In this document: one piece after another, positions 13,394 to 21,362 of the stretch | Layout of the letters: every line of letters starts with the position of its first letter | Position numbering within the stretch: position 1 is the stretch's first letter | Assembly (NCBI GenBank): GCA_947379685.1 | Contig: CANCOG010000019.1 | Location: 1 to 21,362 of the forward strand | Reading direction: 5' to 3' | Source: Flavipsychrobacter stenotrophus | GTDB lineage: Bacteria > Bacteroidota > Bacteroidia > Chitinophagales > Chitinophagaceae | DNA length: 21,362 nt | Position numbers and translations under genes: made by a program | Notes under the pieces: model-generated | Database searches by the model: none | The model's input: only the letters and a program-made list of their open reading frames with translations | Told to the model about the DNA's origin: nothing

Positions 13394-15274
13394 CTATGCA
13401 AGGGGCAACTCAAAGGTAAAACAGCTGCCCTTCCCAACTTCACTTTCCAGGGATATTTTTCCATTCATCAGGGCGATAAAGTTCTTACACAACATCAGGC
13501 CAAGGCCGGTACCCTTTTCCTGATTCGTGCCAGGTGTGTTTTCCAGTGGCTGGCCGGTATGTGAACTATTGAACCTTGTAACCAATTCCGGCACTATACC
13601 AATACCCGAATCGCTGACATTCACCCGAAGCATTCCCTCCACAGACAATGCCGACAAATGGATTACCCCTCCGGAGCTCGTATACTTAATAGCGTTGCTC
13701 AGCAAATTCCGCATCAGCAGGGCGGTCATATTAATATCTGCAAAAACCAGAGCCAGCGCTGGTATTTCGTTTTGGACCATCAGCCCTTTTTTTTCTGCTT
13801 CAGGCTGCAATAGCCCAACCACCTGACTTGCCGACGCTGCAAGATCAAATCGTTCCTGAACTGGCTTAAACCCCTCCATTTGAGTACGGGCCCAGTTGAG
13901 CAAGTTTTCCATCAGCCGGGCGGTATATCCAAGATTGTTTTTCAGTGTGGCCGCATAAACGGTCATCTTCTCAGGAGAAATATTGCCAGACTCGAGCAAC
14001 TGTGTAAATGCGATCAGCGTATTTACCGGGGTGCGCATATCGTGGCTGATGACACTGAGTATCCTGTCCTTTACGTCATTGAGCTGTTCTACCTCCTGCT
14101 TCTGGCTAATGATCAGCTTATTCAGTTGTGCCGTGCGACGTTGGCTGATAAACGCAAGCACTCCAATCAATAGCAAAAGCACAGATACAAGACCGAGGAA
14201 AAAATTGATCTTCCTGTTATATGCGAGTTGCACCTGTTGGCTGCTTATTTGTTTGTCCTTCGCCTCGGTATCGTACTTGGCCTGCAGTTCCTTAATTTGC
14301 TGGGACTGAGCCCGGTTTAAAATAGTGTCCTTAACTTCGGCCAGTTTGGTAAAGTACTCGATGGCTTCAGGGTACCTCTTCTTACTAATATATATCTTCT
14401 TCAGCAATTCATACAGATCGCGGCGCACATCAACCTTACCCACTCTTTTTTCCTGTTCAAGGGCATTTAATGCGAAAGCTTCCGAACGAGCCAGATCGCC
14501 CATCTCATAAAAAAGCAAAGCCATGTTACTGCCTATCACCACATGGGCATCCAGGTAAATATTCGTGTCCAGTAATTGCAAGGCATGGTCATATACATTT
14601 AATGACGCAGCAAATTGCCGGTCACTTTTCAAAGCAGTAGCAAGGTTACAGAGAACAGCACCCACATATGATGAATCTCCAGTTTCCCTTGCATATGCGA
14701 TTGCCTTATTATACAGGACAATGGCAGTATCGAGGTGCCCCTGGTTTTTATAAACCGTTGCCAGAGCATCCGTTATCATTGATCTGCGGCCCCTCACTTT
14801 AGGAGCGTCAACGTTGCGCTCGCAAATTTCCTTTGCCTTGAGTACATATTGTTTATACTTAGGCTGATCTCCTGTAACATCATATATCCTCGCTATACCC
14901 AGGCAAATCGATATCTGCCGGTGGTATAATTTCAGTCGTTCGTGTACTTCAAGCGCATCAAGGTAGTAGTGCAGGCTTTGCGGAAAATCAGCAAGGTGCT
15001 CGTAGCCAATTGCAAGTATCAGTTTCGCATTAGCCATCCCTTTCAGGTAGTTATGACTTTCGGCATCATGGAGCAGCACCCTGCAAACAGCTATACCATC
15101 CCTCGGTACCTCGTCAACTACTTGATTAGCTAAATGGAACAAAGAGTCCATCCTCAAGGTATCAATACTACTTTTCTGAATTGCTTTTATCTGCGTCTCA
15201 ATATCAGACGAGTGCTGAGCGGAAAGCTGACAGGAAGCTAACAATAAACACAACAGAAGAACTGACCTTCTCAT
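13394..15274 (-). CDS. TPR sensor histidine kinase (HisKA type), paralogue
   Basis: 626 residues. A signal peptide ends near QLSAQ (residue 20), followed by TPR repeats (for instance GHLDTAIVLYNKAIAYAR) to about residue 310, a coiled coil, and a transmembrane helix (about 357-377). The HisKA domain has His411 in ISHDMRTPVN. The HATPase domain has Asn527 (NLLSNAIKY), Asp555 in DSGIGI and GTGLGL at about 588. The 216-residue core aligns without gaps with that of the kinase at 11371-13335, including the tail TPGTNQEKGTGLGLMLCK. A recent duplication of the kinase half is therefore likely. The sensor half is different, so the two would detect different signals and could share or compete for a response regulator. 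A strong promoter lies directly upstream at 15279-15308, with the ATG at or very near the transcription start. Confidence 0.92.
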   Translation of the reverse strand: MRRSVLLLCLLLASCQLSAQHSSDIETQIKAIQKSSIDTLRMDSLFHLANQVVDEVPRDGIAVCRVLLHDAESHNYLKGMANAKLILAIGYEHLADFPQSLHYYLDALEVHERLKLYHRQISICLGIARIYDVTGDQPKYKQYVLKAKEICERNVDAPKVRGRRSMITDALATVYKNQGHLDTAIVLYNKAIAYARETGDSSYVGAVLCNLATALKSDRQFAASLNVYDHALQLLDTNIYLDAHVVIGSNMALLFYEMGDLARSEAFALNALEQEKRVGKVDVRRDLYELLKKIYISKKRYPEAIEYFTKLAEVKDTILNRAQSQQIKELQAKYDTEAKDKQISSQQVQLAYNRKINFFLGLVSVLLLLIGVLAFISQRRTAQLNKLIISQKQEVEQLNDVKDRILSVISHDMRTPVNTLIAFTQLLESGNISPEKMTVYAATLKNNLGYTARLMENLLNWARTQMEGFKPVQERFDLAASASQVVGLLQPEAEKKGLMVQNEIPALALVFADINMTALLMRNLLSNAIKYTSSGGVIHLSALSVEGMLRVNVSDSGIGIVPELVTRFNSSHTGQPLENTPGTNQEKGTGLGLMLCKNFIALMNGKISLESEVGKGSCFTFELPLA

Positions 15275-15278
15275 GTCA

Positions 15279-15308
15279 CAAATATATATAAATGATGTAA
15301 CAATGCAA
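15279..15308 (-). promoter_or_regulatory. Canonical Bacteroidota promoter for the kinase pair
   Basis: On the minus strand TTG (15306-15308), 19 bp, and TATATTTG (15279-15286) match the TTG-N19-TAnnTTTG consensus exactly. Only 4 nt lie between the box and the ATG at 15274, so the mRNA is probably leaderless. Confidence 0.6.
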
Positions 15309-15392
15309 GTTGGCCGTAACCTCGAAACACACTACCTCTAAAACAAAAAACGCAACAGTTTATGAGTCAAAGGCCCACCGGAATTGGGAAAA

Positions 15393-15869
15393 TCAAAATA
15401 CCATATCGTATCGATCGAGCTTGGGTCCGTAAAAATCCGTCCTGATTTGGGTGGTGCTAAACCCCTGCTTTTCAAAAAATTGATAAGTATGCTGGGTGGT
15501 ATCAAGCAGAATCTTAAAGCCCGGAAATTTATCTTTGATTTCCTTAATTCGATATTCAAAGAGCATTTTACCCAAGCCCTGATTGTGCAATTAACACTGC
15601 ACCATACCCCAAACAAGATTTGCAACCTGAGATCCACGGATAATATAATATCCACCACAGGCCACAACCAAACCTTTGTCTTCCAACACATAGAAAAACT
15701 CAGCTTCGGTATTTTTATAGGCAAGGTGACCTGAGTCCCGGCCGCTTAGCCACAATTCAAGACCTTCTTGCTCATCTTCAGCAAAGTAACGAGGCGTATT
15801 GCTTTCAAAAATCCGGATGCAACTCCTGTTGTGTTCTTTTGAATATTGTTTTATTTCCACGGGGAACAT
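15393..15869 (-). pseudogene. GNAT acetyltransferase interrupted by an in-frame TAA
   Basis: A single frame from ATG 15869 to TGA 15393-15395 encodes a GNAT-like N-acetyltransferase of 158 codons, normal for the family, but codon 93 is TAA (15591-15593). The first part carries the beta strands (EAEFFYVLEDKGLVVACGGY, LVWGMVQC). The part after the stop begins LHNQGLGKML, the acetyl-CoA-binding QxxGxG loop, and continues through helix 4 (TTQHTYQFFEKQGFSTT). The stop therefore separates two halves of the CoA-binding site, and neither fragment should be active alone. No frameshift is needed to restore the gene; one base change would do. A sequencing error or stop readthrough is the alternative. 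It lies 35 bp downstream of the surface protein gene at 15905-19543. Confidence 0.75.
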
Positions 15870-15904
15870 TGAAATTGAATGCGAACAAAACGAAATTATT
15901 CTGC

Positions 15905-18900
15905 TTACCTAATCAAAGTGACATCACCTTTGAACACCTTATTCTCACCCTCCGGTACCGCAACAACAATGATGTATTTGTAATTGCCGATATCCTGGGG
16001 CACACCATTGAAAATGCCGTCCCAGCCTTGCTTTATGTTCCAGTTGTTGTGATACACCAGTTCACCCCAGCGGTTGAAAATGCTGAAATCTACCAGCCTG
16101 TACTTGCCGGGGTTAACAATTCGAAACTCATCATTCTTTCCGTCGCCATTAGGAGTAAAAGCTGTCGGAATATAAATGGTATCATACAGCACATCGATGT
16201 TCACGTATGCGGTGTCACGACAACCATACTGGTTCATGCCAATAACTTCGTAGGTGGTTTTTCTGAACAGTGTAGCAAGTGGGTTGTTGATATTAGGATT
16301 GCTCAGGCTACCATCATTTGGAGACCATGCATATTTTTCTGCACCCAACGAATTGAGCTGTATTGTTGATCCATAATTTACTACCTGATCAGGTGTAACG
16401 TTTATCAGGATAACGCCCGGCAATATACTTACCGTAATGGTGTTGAAGCTACTGCAGGCGGCGCTGGTAGCAGTAACGCTGTAGGTACCAGCAGCGGCGG
16501 TTGTAACAGCATGAATAACAGGATTTTGTTGCGTAGAGGCAAACCCATTTGGCCCTGTCCACGACCACGTAATACTTCCACCTGTAGATGTCGCAAAAAG
16601 GGTAAGAGTTGCTCCGGCACAAACCGGACTATTACTCTGGACCACTGGCACAGACGGCGCTCCCGGATCCTTGAGTTCAACCGGGCCTAAAACATTTGAA
16701 TTACACCCAAGTGAAGAAACCTGAAAACCATCGTAAGTACCAGCAGGCAAACCGGTTATCACCACATCCCCTGATGCATCTGCTGTTATAGTTACTGTAA
16801 CAGGCGACCCACCCTGTGTATAAACAACGGAATAAGAAACACCTGCCAGCAAGCCGCTGAACGTTACCGTGCCATCGGTACCCAGGCAAGTAGTAGGATC
16901 GGTATAACTTAGCCCTCCAATTATAGGCGTCGGGTTAATGACAACGATAGTGGTAGCAGGTGCTGAGGCGCATCCCAATTTTGTGGCAATTACCGTATAG
17001 GTCCCCGCATTTGCCAAACCCGCCGAACTAATGGTGGGATATTGTACGGGAGAATAAAAGCCTGCAGGTCCGGTCCAGATGTAAGTAACCCCAGCGGTTG
17101 TGCTGCTGGCAGAAAAATTAACCGGATTTCCGGAACATACCGGGCTGGTATTTGATGCCGTTGGCGTAGCCGGAGCTGGTGGAAGGTTCAACACAATGGG
17201 GCCGGCAATTGTATTAGAGACGCACCCGGAAGCAGGAACTGTGACAGTTATGTTCGTGTATGTCCCTCCTCCCAACGATGAGATGATCACCTGACCAGAG
17301 CCATTTGCTGTAATCGTTACCGAAACCGGAGTACCACCGAGTATGTAATTAACAGTATATGTAGCCCCGGGAGACAGGCCATTGAGCGTTATGCTTCCGT
17401 CATTGCTGACACAAGTTGTAGGGTCGGTTGAAGAGGTCGATGTTATAAGAGGCGAAGGATAAACAGTAACAGTTGCAGAAACCACACAACTTGCCGACAG
17501 CGAATAAACGATGACCGTAGTGCCGGGAGAAACACCCGTAATAACACCCGTGCTGCTATTGATTGTGGCTACAGATGTATTACTGCTGGTCCAGGTACCA
17601 CCACCAACGGCATTGCCCAGGGTTGTTACTGTGCCGGTGCAAACTGTAAGAGAACCAGTTATTGCCGAAGGCGACGCAACAACAGTAACTGTAATGGTTG
17701 AAACACAACCAGCAGGAGTTGTATATGTTATAGTAGTCGTCCCCAGGCCAACAGCATACACCACGCCCGTTGAGGCAGTAATTGTTGCCACGGACGTTGT
17801 TGAACTGGACCAGGTTCCCCCACCAACTGTATTATACAAATTACCCGATGTACCCACACACAAGTTCGTACTTCCCGTTATAGGCTGCCTTGGGTTAACT
17901 GTGATTGTCGTAGTGACAGTATCCTGAAAACCACATGAGTCGGTTACGACCATAGTATAAGTTGTAGTGCTGGTTGGCGAAACAGTAACAGATGCACCGG
18001 TCAGCCCTCCGGGATTCCAGGAGTACGTATAAGGTGGCTTCCCATAAACGGCGGTGTCAGTAAGTGTAACTGACTGGCCAGAGCAAATTACCGAGCCGCC
18101 ACTTACCCCTATTGGGTGTGCATCCAGGGTTTCACCAACAACGGTTATATAATAGGGCTGTGTTGCTGTAATATATAAGTTGCTACATGGCGATGCCGAC
18201 GCATAACTCTGGTACATATTCATAGTTACATTCAAATCGAATGTATCACATCGCTCGGCAGGGACACAGGAAGAAAAGTCACTGTAAAGGGAGATATCGT
18301 AACCACCACATGTTCCTGTTGTTGCTGTCGGGCAATACCAGTAAAATGTAGAAGTAGCTGGATTACGGCACGCACCCAGGTAAAAATCAAGGGCACCGTT
18401 TGTAAGCAATGCGCCGCCACTGGTCTGAAATTCAAATGAAAATTGTATATCTGTAATGGTCAAATCCTGAGGAACTCTTGCAAGATTTACAGTCGGGCAG
18501 CCCACTGTCCAGCTGGCACTGTATGAAGAACCCGGAACTGTAGCAGCCGTGCTATCTGCTACCAACGGATCAATAATAACAGGGTAAGATCCCGGCGCTC
18601 TGTTCAGGAAATCGCCCGGCACAACAATGTCAAGCGTTTGCTCAACCCCGAGATGGTACTCCAGATCACGTAATGTATGTTCACCGTTATTCTGTTCAAA
18701 TGCAGTTGCAGTGGAAATAACGAACACCTTATTGCCGGAAGCATTACGCACTCCAATAATACCCGTATAACTGCTTGCGACATGCATATCCAGTTCCATA
18801 CCCTTATCTAGCAACAAATGGTCACGAACCAACAGTTTACCACTTGCATAAGCAGGCAGCGCATGCTTTAACCAGAAATTGGTTTTGATGGCTCCTCTTA

Positions 18901-19543
18901 TGGTGTGCATTTCAATATCAATACCCGGCCATGCGTCGGTAATAAAAACACCGTCATCACCAGCGGTTAGCCTTGTCCAATCTGCATTGCCCAGCGAAGA
19001 TATTGTGCCATCGGGGCGCTCGAACAGCAATTCAAGATTATTGTTAAAGCGAAATCCCTGCCCTTCTTTGCCAATTGTTGCGAATTTATCTGCGGCATTG
19101 ATGCCAGTAGGCGTCGGCTGATGTAGTGCGTAATAGCCTTTACCGTGAGGAGCGAGACGGCTGACAATAGTATGCCAACGTCCGTCACCATCCTTGTAAT
19201 GCATTGGGCCGCTTCCTGTTTGAGATAGTATCTTTTTACCATTACTCCCCTTTCTGGTAAATATTTTTGAGATCTCAGTTCGTTGCCCGATCAACTCATA
19301 ACAATCGCGGCAAGGCGCTTCCTTAAAGAGCAATCCAAGCTCCGGGTCTTGCTCAGCCCCCCTATTGCCCTGAAGAACTTCTGAGCTGTTATCGCTAAAT
19401 GGATTGGTAAAATTCTGATAATTGAACTTCCCTTCCGCCATTCCAGGGCGGGCTTGGGGCAAATTTTGTGCCTGCAAAGTACTCGCACAACTGCCAATAC
19501 AGATTATTAAAATAAACTGAATAAAATTGTACAACCGTTCCAT
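15905..19543 (-). CDS. Large Ig/PKD-like surface protein with T9SS type B sorting domain
   Basis: 1212 residues. A signal peptide (1-26, ending LQAQ) is followed by a region (about 100-328) ending in SYPVIIDPLV, a motif like the domain that precedes repeats in Rhs-type and wall-associated proteins. A Cys-rich segment (about 340-470) comes next. Then come a PKD-like domain (475-550), two bacterial Ig-like units (552-622, 623-696; GGGTWxSxxTSVATI), and two alternating pairs of a DPTTCxxxDGxxxxxGL unit (about 702-787, 877-958) and a SPVCxGxxxxFxAxS Ig-like unit (about 789-871, 960-1042). The C-terminus (1126-1212; PTAFTPNGDGKND, IFNRWGELVY, GWDG, GNYKYII) is the gliding-motility-associated CHU_C/type B T9SS sorting domain, so export through the outer membrane by T9SS is expected. 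An adhesive or structural role is inferred; no catalytic motif is seen. Confidence 0.9.
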   Translation of the reverse strand: MERLYNFIQFILIICIGSCASTLQAQNLPQARPGMAEGKFNYQNFTNPFSDNSSEVLQGNRGAEQDPELGLLFKEAPCRDCYELIGQRTEISKIFTRKGSNGKKILSQTGSGPMHYKDGDGRWHTIVSRLAPHGKGYYALHQPTPTGINAADKFATIGKEGQGFRFNNNLELLFERPDGTISSLGNADWTRLTAGDDGVFITDAWPGIDIEMHTIRGAIKTNFWLKHALPAYASGKLLVRDHLLLDKGMELDMHVASSYTGIIGVRNASGNKVFVISTATAFEQNNGEHTLRDLEYHLGVEQTLDIVVPGDFLNRAPGSYPVIIDPLVADSTAATVPGSSYSASWTVGCPTVNLARVPQDLTITDIQFSFEFQTSGGALLTNGALDFYLGACRNPATSTFYWYCPTATTGTCGGYDISLYSDFSSCVPAERCDTFDLNVTMNMYQSYASASPCSNLYITATQPYYITVVGETLDAHPIGVSGGSVICSGQSVTLTDTAVYGKPPYTYSWNPGGLTGASVTVSPTSTTTYTMVVTDSCGFQDTVTTTITVNPRQPITGSTNLCVGTSGNLYNTVGGGTWSSSTTSVATITASTGVVYAVGLGTTTITYTTPAGCVSTITVTVVASPSAITGSLTVCTGTVTTLGNAVGGGTWTSSNTSVATINSSTGVITGVSPGTTVIVYSLSASCVVSATVTVYPSPLITSTSSTDPTTCVSNDGSITLNGLSPGATYTVNYILGGTPVSVTITANGSGQVIISSLGGGTYTNITVTVPASGCVSNTIAGPIVLNLPPAPATPTASNTSPVCSGNPVNFSASSTTAGVTYIWTGPAGFYSPVQYPTISSAGLANAGTYTVIATKLGCASAPATTIVVINPTPIIGGLSYTDPTTCLGTDGTVTFSGLLAGVSYSVVYTQGGSPVTVTITADASGDVVITGLPAGTYDGFQVSSLGCNSNVLGPVELKDPGAPSVPVVQSNSPVCAGATLTLFATSTGGSITWSWTGPNGFASTQQNPVIHAVTTAAAGTYSVTATSAACSSFNTITVSILPGVILINVTPDQVVNYGSTIQLNSLGAEKYAWSPNDGSLSNPNINNPLATLFRKTTYEVIGMNQYGCRDTAYVNIDVLYDTIYIPTAFTPNGDGKNDEFRIVNPGKYRLVDFSIFNRWGELVYHNNWNIKQGWDGIFNGVPQDIGNYKYIIVVAVPEGENKVFKGDVTLIR

Positions 19544-19688
19544 ACTGTCCAGTGTTAAAAACCCGATACAATATTAAACAACATTTATTATATGGCAAAA
19601 TAAAATAAAGGGACTGTGCTTCTGAAAAATCGACTATCCCGATCCTGGTTTCGCCATACTTTCCCAGCGGTATAACTTCGATCCTTTA

Positions 19689-19904
19689 CTAAACGATAGA
19701 CATTACAATCAGCATCCCTCCATTGGTGAGAGCCACTTCCCGCTGTATGCGATAACGAGAATTAATTGCCATTATAAGTGCATCCGCATTATTGGTCGGT
19801 GTAGCAGAAAATGTAAGATTATGAGATCGAACTACATTGCCTCCCGAATCAAGAATAATAAAAGCAGGTTGATTTAAACCCGCAGAGCCTACGTTAACAG
19901 CCAT
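19689..19904 (-). CDS. Small hypothetical protein (71 aa)
   Basis: ATG 19904 to TAG 19689-19691. The product (MAVNVGSAGLNQPAFIILDS...) has no signal peptide or clear membrane segment; it alternates short hydrophobic strands with polar turns, as in a small beta-rich protein. No family is recognised. Its upstream sequence carries CAGTGTTAAAAA (19918-19929 on the + strand), a 12-bp element also found just before the start of the surface protein gene (19550-19561), 145 bp downstream in the same direction. No opposing gene explains the frame, but the protein is short and unsupported by homology, so it may not be real. Confidence 0.45.
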   Translation of the reverse strand: MAVNVGSAGLNQPAFIILDSGGNVVRSHNLTFSATPTNNADALIMAINSRYRIQREVALTNGGMLIVMSIV

Positions 19905-20462
19905 TTTTTGAATTTTACAGTGTTAAAAAATTAATTGTTATAAAATCATAAAAGTAACTAAATAACTCAATTTTTGGCTCATTTCCTGGTAATTATTTTC
20001 AGGATTTTCTGTACGGCTGCATTTTGCAAATTGTCACTCCGGATTCCCGCCACTGCCTATAAAAGGCAGAAACAAAATATGTAAATATAAATTAATAAAA
20101 ATACACTCCTTAGTCTATTCGCTTAATAAACCGACAAGATTAAAAAATCATGCACGAACCTTTAGATTAACCAGTGAAGAAATCTCAGTTCACCTCTTAT
20201 CGTATGTGGACTTTAAATATCTAAAAACACTCTCATGATACAGAAAAGACATATTTAATATTCACTGCAAAACAGCTACTAGCCTGTATTTTGTAACAAT
20301 TTCTAATCCCTGCCTAATGTATAGTACTGTCATTTAAACTAATACACATAAAATTAATATACAAGTTAATAACTTCTGACAAAAAAATGACTGAATAACA
20401 TTTGGTAATGAATTAGGTTTTGCTTAACATTACGCAACTGTTCATTCATAACTGAACACTTA
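19905..20462. other. AT-rich intergenic region between divergent genes
   Basis: About 560 bp without a credible gene. It holds a small perfect hairpin, CTGCCT-ATAAA-AGGCAG (20053-20069), not followed by a T-run, and an inverted repeat TGTTCA/TGAACA (20439-20444, 20453-20458) directly before the start at 20463. No exact TAnnTTTG box with a proper TTG was found on the + strand; AACATTTG (20397-20404) and TTAGGTTTTG (20413-20422) are near matches. Control of both flanking genes must lie here, but no site can be named with confidence. Confidence 0.5.
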
Positions 20463-21362
20463 ATGCCTCAAAGTCAAAGTAATTCTGCCAAAAATAACGG
20501 CACCCAAAATAATAGTCAGGATCCTGCTCTGAAGAGACAGGGGCGAAGCCGTGTAGAGGCGACTATCACGCCTGCAAAAAACGATTCATCACTGGTTTTG
20601 AAAATTATTGCAATTTTAGCTGTAATTGCTTTTCTGGCTTATGCAAACACGCTGAGCAATGGATATGCAATCGACGACATTGAAGTACTTCAAAACAACG
20701 CTTATGTAAATAAAGGTTTCCAGGGTATAGTAGAATTACTCACTACCCCACACCTGAGAGGTTTCATGATTGCTCCTAATGAGACTTACAGACCACTGTC
20801 ACTAGTTATGTTTGCCATTGAATTTCAGTTTTGGGGCGCCAACCCTGCTGTAGGCCATTGTTTTAATATTCTTGTTTTCGTGGGGTGTGTTGTGCTTTTG
20901 TTCATTTTTCTAGACAAGTTATTTGAAGGCAAACGACGCGCCGTGGCATTTGTCACATGCATTTTGTTTGCATTGCACCCTATACATACAGAAGTTGTAG
21001 CCAATATCAAGAGCCGAGATGAATTGCTGTGTTTCTTTTTCGCGATCCTGTCTCTTATATTATTTTCAAAAAGCATTTCCGACAATAAACCTGCCCACCT
21101 GCTGACAGGCACTGCCGCACTCTTTTTCTCTTTTATATCTAAGGAGACAACCATCACATTCCTGGGTATTATCCCGCTCATTTTCTTTTTCTACCGTCAG
21201 GGAAATCGCAATAAAAGTATCATTATTACAATTGGCGCTATTTTCTCTGCACTTGCATTTCTGTTGATAAGAGCCGCAGTTTTAAAGGCAAATAATAACA
21301 CGACGATGCCATTAAGCATAATGGATAATAACCTGGCCAAAGCGCCCGACTTTTTGACCCAT
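20463..21362 (+). CDS. TMTC-like GT-C membrane glycosyltransferase, N-terminal part
   Basis: The frame is open from ATG 20463 to the window end (300 codons); the C-terminus is outside. A hydrophilic, Asn/Gln/Lys-rich N-terminus (about 1-43) precedes several transmembrane helices. Family-typical motifs are the acidic pair Asp71-Asp72 in the first outer loop (YAIDDIEVLQNN), YRPLS (109-113), NPAVGHCFNIL (127-137), ALHPIHTEVVANIKSRDE (170-187) and SKETT. This is the pattern of TMTC/PMT-like GT-C enzymes, which transfer sugars from a lipid-phosphate donor to protein or other acceptors on the outer side of the membrane. In such proteins TPR repeats often follow the membrane part, which cannot be checked here. 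The acceptor is unknown; glycosylation of the nearby Ser/Thr-rich surface proteins is possible but speculative. Confidence 0.85.
   Translation, partial: MPQSQSNSAKNNGTQNNSQDPALKRQGRSRVEATITPAKNDSSLVLKIIAILAVIAFLAYANTLSNGYAIDDIEVLQNNAYVNKGFQGIVELLTTPHLRGFMIAPNETYRPLSLVMFAIEFQFWGANPAVGHCFNILVFVGCVVLLFIFLDKLFEGKRRAVAFVTCILFALHPIHTEVVANIKSRDELLCFFFAILSLILFSKSISDNKPAHLLTGTAALFFSFISKETTITFLGIIPLIFFFYRQGNRNKSIIITIGAIFSALAFLLIRAAVLKANNNTTMPLSIMDNNLAKAPDFLTH

Noticed and set aside
15215..15274. Lipoprotein lipobox (LASC) in the signal peptide of the 626-residue kinase
   Set aside because: The peptide continues to a typical SAQ cleavage site, and the protein has its own transmembrane helix and cytoplasmic kinase, so lipidation is not needed; it cannot be fully excluded.
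15384..15734. 116-codon plus-strand and 128-codon minus-strand frames over the GNAT pseudogene
   Set aside because: Both are shadows; only the 15393-15869 frame carries GNAT motifs on both sides of its stop.
17511..17927. 138-codon Val/Pro-rich open frame antisense to the Ig-like repeats
   Set aside because: The composition reflects the complement of Thr/Gly/Val-rich repeat codons; there is no independent evidence of a gene.
19629..19635. ATCGACT, a possible third LytTR half-site upstream of the surface protein gene
   Set aside because: No second copy is found at 20-22 bp; the nearest similar stretch is at 25 bp and poorly matched, and no TACTTTTG box lies at the expected distance.
20825..21181. 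118-codon open frame antisense to the glycosyltransferase
   Set aside because: The opposite strand carries clear TMTC-type motifs, so this is a shadow.

Overview
The window looks like a chromosomal segment from a Bacteroidota bacterium, most like the Chitinophagaceae and relatives. The reasons are a type IX secretion (T9SS) type B C-terminal domain, TPR-containing sensor kinases and a TPR-HTH regulator with '...AQ' signal peptides, a LytTR response regulator, few Shine-Dalgarno sequences, and several Bacteroidota-type promoter boxes (TAnnTTTG). No RNA gene, CRISPR array or complete mobile element was seen. Only the 3' end of a transposase is present, at the left edge.

Layout. 1-219: transposase tail. 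258-635: two tiny single-pass membrane proteins on the minus strand, behind a promoter preceded by four CGTCACA-like repeats phased at 11 bp. 955-2646 (-): membrane-tethered TPR regulator with a cytoplasmic LuxR-type HTH. 2829-9185 (-): a 2118-residue modular protein of YadA-like head repeats ending in a self-cleaving peptidase S74 chaperone. 9507-10389 (-): a likely two-gene unit of a 47-residue membrane peptide and a GNAT-fold, acyltransferase-like protein. 10571-11323 (+): a LytTR response regulator, divergent from that unit. 11371-15274 (-): two tandem paralogous TPR histidine kinases. 15393-15869 (-): an acetyltransferase gene broken by an in-frame stop. 15905-19543 (-): a large Ig/PKD-like surface protein with a gliding-motility-associated C-terminal domain. 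19689-19904 (-): a small hypothetical gene. 20463-end (+): the N-terminal part of a TMTC-like GT-C membrane glycosyltransferase.

The most interesting signal is a candidate regulatory circuit at 9.2-10.6 kb. A direct repeat AGTCGATGAA with 21-bp period, the geometry of known LytTR-family sites, lies between the LytTR gene and the divergent membrane-peptide/GNAT unit. A second copy lies upstream of the giant adhesin-like gene. In both places the repeat is exactly 27 bp from an identical TACTTTTG promoter box. This predicts that the LytTR regulator controls the adhesin-like protein and the peptide/acyltransferase unit together, and probably itself.

A second theme is domain shuffling among the regulators. 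The 654-residue kinase has a TPR sensor like that of the 563-residue HTH regulator, joined to a kinase core nearly the same as that of its 626-residue neighbour. Together the window reads as a surface-protein locus with its own signal transduction. The links between kinases, regulator and targets are inference.
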